Positions 4,310 to 7,576 of a DNA stretch of 7,576 bases are shown here, in pieces. The stretch is taken from the NCBI GenBank assembly GCA_964632435.1, contig CAZWEJ010000021.1:1-7576 (forward strand), given 5' to 3'. Position 1 is the stretch's first letter, and each line of letters starts with the position of its first letter. This DNA comes from CAZWEJ01 sp964632435. Lineage in GTDB: Bacteria > Patescibacteriota > Saccharimonadia > UBA4664 > SCTI01. Both the position numbers and the translations under genes were made by a program. Below the pieces are notes generated by a model that did no database searches, had not been told where the DNA came from, and was given only the letters and a program-made list of their open reading frames with translations.

Positions 4310-6321
4310 ATCATGACCAAGCAGCACAGCGCGTCGACAAATTAAAAGAGCTCCTCAACGAATACCGATACGAGTATTACGTACTTGATAGCCCTACAGT
4401 TGAGGATTCTGTCTATGATTCACTCAACGTTGAACTGCGCGAGCTTGAGGCCAAGTTCCCAGATCTGATTACCAAGGACTCACCAACTCAGCGGGTTGGT
4501 GCAGAGCCAATGGAAAAGTTTCAATCTTTTCCCCATGAGACACCGATGCTCAGCCTTAATGATGTCTTTAGCTTCGAAGAGGTTGAAGCATGGGAAAACC
4601 GGGCTCGCAAGATGTTAGATAATCGGTTTGATGATGAGTATTATGCCGAAATCAAGATGGACGGGCTGGCGGCTTCAATAATCTATGAGGATGGATTGCT
4701 GGTCAGGGGTTTAACTCGAGGTGATGGTAGATCAGGCGAGGATGTGACTTCAAATCTTCGGACAATCGATACTGTGCCATTAAGGCTACGTCGAGACCCT
4801 TCTGTACCCGAGCAGGTTTACTCTGGACGTTTTGAGGTCCGCGGCGAGGTCTTGATGTACAAGAAGGTTTTTGAGGAGCTCAATAAAAAACGTGAGAAAG
4901 AAGGGAGGCCGCTGTTTGCGAATCCACGTAACACCGCTGCTGGAACGATTCGTCAGCTTGATCCGAAGTTGGTTGCCGAGCGCAGACTTAGCTTTCATGT
5001 TTATGCGGTTGCAACCGAAGTCCCTGGCGTAGACACTCACGAGGACGAGCACAATCTGGCCGCCAAGTTAGGTTTTAAGGTTGAGCCCCATAGTCAGGTT
5101 CTGCGCGGCACAAAAGCTGTTAAGGGCTTTCTTGCCGAATGGGAAGAAAAACGCAAAACTCTGCCTTACGGAACGGATGGTGTTGTTGTAACTGTTAATG
5201 ACCGCCGGTCTTATTTACAGCTTGGAATCGTTGGTCGTGCGCCGCGTGGTTCAATTGCATATAAATTTCCCGCCGAGCAGGCGACAACCAAGATAAAAGA
5301 CATTCAGGTTAGCATTGGCCGAACAGGAGCGGCTACGCCATTTGCGGTGCTCGAGGCGGTTAAGATCGCTGGCTCGACTGTCCAAATGGCTACACTCCAC
5401 AATGCCAATGAGGTTGCACGAAAGGATGTGCGGATCGGCGACACTGTCATTGTTCAGAAAGCAGGCGACATTATCCCTGAAGTTGTTAAATCGCTGCCCG
5501 AGCTCAGAGACGGTAGCGAGAAAATCTTCAATATGCCCAAAGATTGTCCAGTTTGTGGCGAGCCATTGCATAAAGAGCCTCAAGAAGCTGTTTGGAGATG
5601 CGTTAACTTCGATTGCCCTGCCCTGGAACGGGGGAGAATTATTCATTTTGCTAGCAAAGCAGCATTTGATATTGAGGGGGTCGGCGAGAAAAATGTTGAT
5701 GCACTGCTGGATGCCGGCCTTATTAAAGATGCTGCCGACCTCTTCACCATTAAAGCCGAAGATGTTGAGAGACTGGAGCGCTTTGCCGAAATTTCTGCCA
5801 ACAAGCTCGTGAGCTCAATTCAAAGTAAAAAAACTGTAGCTCTTGATCGTTTTATATACGCTCTTGGAATTCGCCACGTTGGCCAGCAGACCGCTTTCGA
5901 TATCGCAAATCACTTTGGCTCTATCGAGAAGTTTAAAAAAGCTACCCTAGAGGAACTACAGATGGTTGAAGGCATTGGCACAGTTGTAGCTAAAAGTGTG
6001 TTTGACTGGCTTGGCAGCGAAAGGCATAAAAAATTCCTTAGCAAGCTCATAGATTTAGGCGTAAAGCCGACCGAAATCAAGAAGGTTGAGGGGCCTCTTT
6101 CCGGCAAAAACTTTGTAATTACTGGAACTTTATCAAGTTTTAGTAGAGAAGAAGCTGGGAAAAAAATTGCTTCACTTGGTGGCAAATTGCAAAATGCGGT
6201 TAAGAAGGATACATCCTACGTTGTTGTTGGCGACTCACCTGGTGGCAGTAAGATATCAAAAGCCGAGAAACTTGGTATTGATCAAATAGACGAAGATAAA
6301 TTGCTGGAGTTAATCAAATAA
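4306..6321 (+). CDS. ligA: NAD-dependent DNA ligase LigA
   Basis: LigA seals 3'-OH/5'-phosphate nicks using NAD, joining Okazaki fragments and completing excision repair. At 671 aa it is full length. Domains in order: Ia NAD/NMN-binding domain (about 1-65, HDQAAQRVDKLKELLNEYRYEYYVLD), adenylation domain with catalytic K117 in KMDG (117-120), RGDGRSGEDVT (138-148), the FEVRGEV segment (176-182), GTDGVVV (289-295) and the YKFPAE motif (319-324), OB fold (about 325-400), Cys4 zinc finger (C414, C417, C432, C437), helix-hairpin-helix region (about 450-580), and C-terminal BRCT (about 594-671). The start is GTG at 4306, overlapping the preceding TGA (GTGA); the nearby ATG at 4313 is out of frame. 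AGGGG (4293-4297) may serve as Shine-Dalgarno. The 3' end abuts a convergent RNA terminator. No plus-strand terminator is visible. Confidence 0.98.
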   Translation: MNHDQAAQRVDKLKELLNEYRYEYYVLDSPTVEDSVYDSLNVELRELEAKFPDLITKDSPTQRVGAEPMEKFQSFPHETPMLSLNDVFSFEEVEAWENRARKMLDNRFDDEYYAEIKMDGLAASIIYEDGLLVRGLTRGDGRSGEDVTSNLRTIDTVPLRLRRDPSVPEQVYSGRFEVRGEVLMYKKVFEELNKKREKEGRPLFANPRNTAAGTIRQLDPKLVAERRLSFHVYAVATEVPGVDTHEDEHNLAAKLGFKVEPHSQVLRGTKAVKGFLAEWEEKRKTLPYGTDGVVVTVNDRRSYLQLGIVGRAPRGSIAYKFPAEQATTKIKDIQVSIGRTGAATPFAVLEAVKIAGSTVQMATLHNANEVARKDVRIGDTVIVQKAGDIIPEVVKSLPELRDGSEKIFNMPKDCPVCGEPLHKEPQEAVWRCVNFDCPALERGRIIHFASKAAFDIEGVGEKNVDALLDAGLIKDAADLFTIKAEDVERLERFAEISANKLVSSIQSKKTVALDRFIYALGIRHVGQQTAFDIANHFGSIEKFKKATLEELQMVEGIGTVVAKSVFDWLGSERHKKFLSKLIDLGVKPTEIKKVEGPLSGKNFVITGTLSSFSREEAGKKIASLGGKLQNAVKKDTSYVVVGDSPGGSKISKAEKLGIDQIDEDKLLELIK

Positions 6322-6348
6322 AAAAAGGCCGGTACCGAAGTACCGGCC
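6320..6348 (-). terminator. Strong intrinsic terminator of the minus-strand RNA, overlapping the ligA stop
   Basis: Read on the minus strand, GGCCGGTAC/GTACCGGCC (9 bp; 6340-6348 with 6327-6335) closes on the very stable TTCG tetraloop and is followed by seven T's (6320-6326). On the plus strand the hairpin is followed by CCCCGGG with no T-run, so it serves the minus strand. The T-run overlaps the ligA TAA (6319-6321) by two bases. Confidence 0.9.
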
Positions 6349-6751
6349 TCCCCGGGACGATTGTCTAGGATAAATCCCGGGGAGTTGAGAGGCGCCCTAG
6401 AAGCGCTATGAGCGAGAGAGTTGCCCTCAGGGGGAAGTGGGCAACTGCTATTGCAACCGAAACATCGATGAATCGGTTCTCCCGGCGAGAAGTTCCTTTG
6501 AGCAGGATATCTCGCGAAGTCTCGGACTACAGTCGAATTGCTACCTCATCTGGAGGAAGCTGGAGTGTCCATTTGCTCCGTTTATCGACTTGGAGAGGAG
6601 AGGTTTGACCCGTTTCCTTGCTCCAGTCCAAGAGGGGCCACCTAAGTGACGGCTAGGTTCAGACTAGGGCAGGGGATGTCTGACCAGGCCAGGCTCACGC
6701 TGAAGCGCTGCCACCCGAAGTTGAAGTTTTCAATGCTAGTATGATTCCAGC
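6320..6751 (-). ncRNA. Unidentified structured non-coding RNA, about 430 nt
   Basis: The interval has a promoter (6758-6786), a strong terminator and no credible protein gene, but many clean hairpins. Stems (plus coordinates): 6721-6725/6729-6733; 6659-6664/6678-6683; 6640-6644/6654-6658; 6590-6594/6627-6631 with 6597-6600/6621-6624 and 6601-6603/6616-6618 inside; 6531-6536/6585-6590 enclosing 6544-6547/6553-6556 and 6562-6565/6576-6579; 6518-6521/6525-6528; 6485-6490/6510-6515 with 6494-6497/6504-6507; 6455-6460/6473-6478; 6419-6426/6439-6446 (8 bp); 6391-6395/6403-6407; 6349-6357/6375-6383 (9 bp); then the terminator. RNase P RNA (GAGGAAAGTCC, ACAGAA) and tmRNA (TTCGAC 5' end, T-arm and CCA 3' end) signatures are missing. 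Existence as an RNA gene is well supported; its class is unknown to me. A divergent known RNA family remains possible. Confidence 0.75.
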
Positions 6752-6757
6752 TAGAGA

Positions 6758-6786
6758 ATATTACCCAAAAAGGCATAAAAAGTCAA
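6758..6786 (-). promoter_or_regulatory. Promoter of the structured RNA
   Basis: On the minus strand, TTGACT (6781-6786, five of six consensus bases) and TAATAT (6758-6763) are separated by exactly 17 bases. Predicted transcription start is near 6751. It is back-to-back with the gatC promoter, with the two -35 boxes only 5 bases apart. Confidence 0.72.
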
Positions 6787-6791
6787 CAATT

Positions 6792-6819
6792 TTGATGTCA
6801 TAGATTAACCCGTTAGAAT
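6792..6819 (+). promoter_or_regulatory. Promoter of gatCA (leaderless)
   Basis: TTGATG (6792-6797) and TAGAAT (6814-6819) are separated by 16 bases. The gatC ATG starts 6 bases after the -10 box and no Shine-Dalgarno precedes it, so transcription probably starts at or next to the start codon. Confidence 0.65.
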
Positions 6820-6825
6820 ATATCT

Positions 6826-7113
6826 ATGCCAAGCATAAATTCAGAAGAAATTCGCCGGCTTGCAGCGCTTGCAAATATTGGTCTAAACGATGACCAGGTT
6901 GAATCCTTTGCAACCGAAATAGATCAGATCATCGGGTTTGTCGAGAAGTTGAGCAGCGTAAATACAGATGATGTTGAGCCAACCGATCAAGTCACCGGTT
7001 TGGTTGATGTATGGCGAGAAGATGAAGTCAAAAAAGGGCTAGAGTATGACCAAATCAAGCTCAACGCGCCCGATTGGGAAGATGGCCATTTTAAGGTTAG
7101 GCGGGTGTTGTAA
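6826..7113 (+). CDS. gatC: Asp-tRNA(Asn)/Glu-tRNA(Gln) amidotransferase subunit C
   Basis: GatC is the small subunit that wraps and stabilises GatA in the GatCAB complex, which converts Glu-tRNA(Gln) or Asp-tRNA(Asn) to the cognate amide form in bacteria lacking GlnRS or AsnRS. The 95-aa length is normal. Typical features are the N-terminal SEEIRRLAALANIGLNDDQ helix pair (about 6-24), the middle EIDQIIGFVEKLSSVNTDDVEPT (31-53), WREDEV (63-68), and the C-terminal GHFKVRRVL. The ATG is chosen from the family N-terminus; there is no Shine-Dalgarno and the promoter is almost adjacent, suggesting leaderless initiation. Its TAA overlaps the gatA ATG by one base (TAATG). Confidence 0.96.
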   Translation: MPSINSEEIRRLAALANIGLNDDQVESFATEIDQIIGFVEKLSSVNTDDVEPTDQVTGLVDVWREDEVKKGLEYDQIKLNAPDWEDGHFKVRRVL

Positions 7114-7576
7114 TGTCAGATATTAAACGCCCAATAGCTGAGCTTGCAGAAATGGTTGCTTCTGGTAAAACGACCGCCAAGCAGCTCGTAAAACAAAGCC
7201 TTGAAGCAATCGATCAAAACAAGCATTTTCATTCAATTCTCGAAATCAACGAAGAGGCAATCAAAGCTGCAGAAGATATTGATGAGCAAATTAAAAATGG
7301 GAAAGAGGTCGGCAGCCTGGCTGGTGTACCTTTTATTGCTAAAGATAACTTTCTAACATTTGGAACAAAATCTACAGCAGGCAGCAATATTCTAAATAAT
7401 TTTAAGGCTCCGTACCAAGCAACCTCGATACAAATGCTCCAAGACGAGGGAGCAATATTAGTTGCAAAGGCAAACCTTGATGCATTTGGCCACGGCTCCT
7501 CAACTGAAAACAGCGATTTTGGTCCAAGCAAGAACCCGCATGATGAGTCAAAAATTCCGGGTGGGTCCTCAGGAGG
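7113..7576 (+). CDS. gatA: Asp-tRNA(Asn)/Glu-tRNA(Gln) amidotransferase subunit A, 3' end cut by the window
   Basis: GatA is the amidase-signature subunit that hydrolyses glutamine and passes ammonia to GatB. About 155 residues are present and the frame is still open at the window edge. Visible landmarks are the N-terminal helices (IAELAEMVASGKTTAKQLV), GVPFIAKDNF with the catalytic lysine K77, ANLDAFGHGSSTENSDFGPSKNP (120-142), and IPGGSSGG (148-155), whose first serine (S152) is the likely cis-serine of the Ser-cisSer-Lys triad. The nucleophilic serine lies beyond the window. The ATG at 7113 overlaps the gatC stop, giving coupled translation; gatB is expected downstream or elsewhere. Confidence 0.96.
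   Translation, partial: MSDIKRPIAELAEMVASGKTTAKQLVKQSLEAIDQNKHFHSILEINEEAIKAAEDIDEQIKNGKEVGSLAGVPFIAKDNFLTFGTKSTAGSNILNNFKAPYQATSIQMLQDEGAILVAKANLDAFGHGSSTENSDFGPSKNPHDESKIPGGSSG

Noticed and set aside
6408..6649. Two overlapping short plus-strand ORFs (66 and 70 aa) after ligA
   Set aside because: They lie inside the hairpin-rich minus-strand RNA interval, have no ribosome binding site or promoter in their direction, and their translations look random (Arg/Ser-rich).
6320..6751. RNase P RNA as the identity of the structured RNA
   Set aside because: The GAGGAAAGTCC and ACAGAA core motifs needed for helix P4 are not found on either strand.
6320..6751. tmRNA as the identity of the structured RNA
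   Set aside because: There is no acceptor/T-arm at the 3' end, no CCA, no conserved 5' end and no recognisable tag ORF; one TTCGAC occurs mid-molecule only.
1..7576. CRISPR array, insertion sequence or prophage genes
   Set aside because: No spaced direct repeats, transposase, terminal inverted repeats or phage-like proteins are visible.

Overview
This looks like chromosomal sequence from a small-genome bacterium, most plausibly a Saccharibacteria (TM7)-like member of the Candidate Phyla Radiation. That placement is inferred from protein style (GatA, LigA, HtpX), tight gene packing, and the absence of a Shine-Dalgarno in front of mscL and gatC. It is not based on any database search. UGA is used as an ordinary stop by three genes (ending at 707, 1314 and 4309), so the UGA=Gly code of SR1/Gracilibacteria does not apply.

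Left part (1-2005), all on the minus strand: five tRNA genes, each with an encoded CCA (Cys-GCA, Leu-UAA, Val-UAC, Phe-GAA, Gly-GCC), are interleaved with three small protein genes: a 147-aa protein of unknown function, a 112-aa three-helix membrane protein, and mscL (mechanosensitive channel with a C-terminal zinc ribbon). Most units carry their own sigma70-type promoter, and several end in a hairpin terminator. The promoter for tRNA-Phe/Gly lies inside the 3' end of mscL. tRNA-Cys and tRNA-Leu abut with no spacer. The two unknown genes look more GC-rich than their neighbours and may be accessory.

Middle part (2050-6321), plus strand: a probable four-gene operon. It encodes a four-helix-bundle (23S rRNA IVP-like) protein with a long acidic tail, the M48 membrane protease HtpX, a six-helix membrane protein, and NAD-dependent DNA ligase LigA. 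The genes are coupled by a stop/Shine-Dalgarno overlap, a TAATG overlap and a GTGA overlap. The first three may relate to the envelope or quality control; ligase is a replication and repair gene that shares the transcript.

Right part: the roughly 500-base gap after ligA holds no credible protein gene. It does hold a complete minus-strand transcription unit: a good promoter (TTGACT-N17-TAATAT at 6758-6786), about 400 bases dense in hairpins with a possible kissing-loop pair, and a cUUCGg-capped terminator followed by seven U's that overlaps the ligA stop codon. I could not match it to RNase P RNA, tmRNA, 6S RNA or SRP RNA. It is the best candidate here for an undescribed element. Its promoter is back-to-back with that of gatC, which starts the gatCA operon (amidotransferase for Gln-tRNA/Asn-tRNA formation). 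gatA runs off the right edge.
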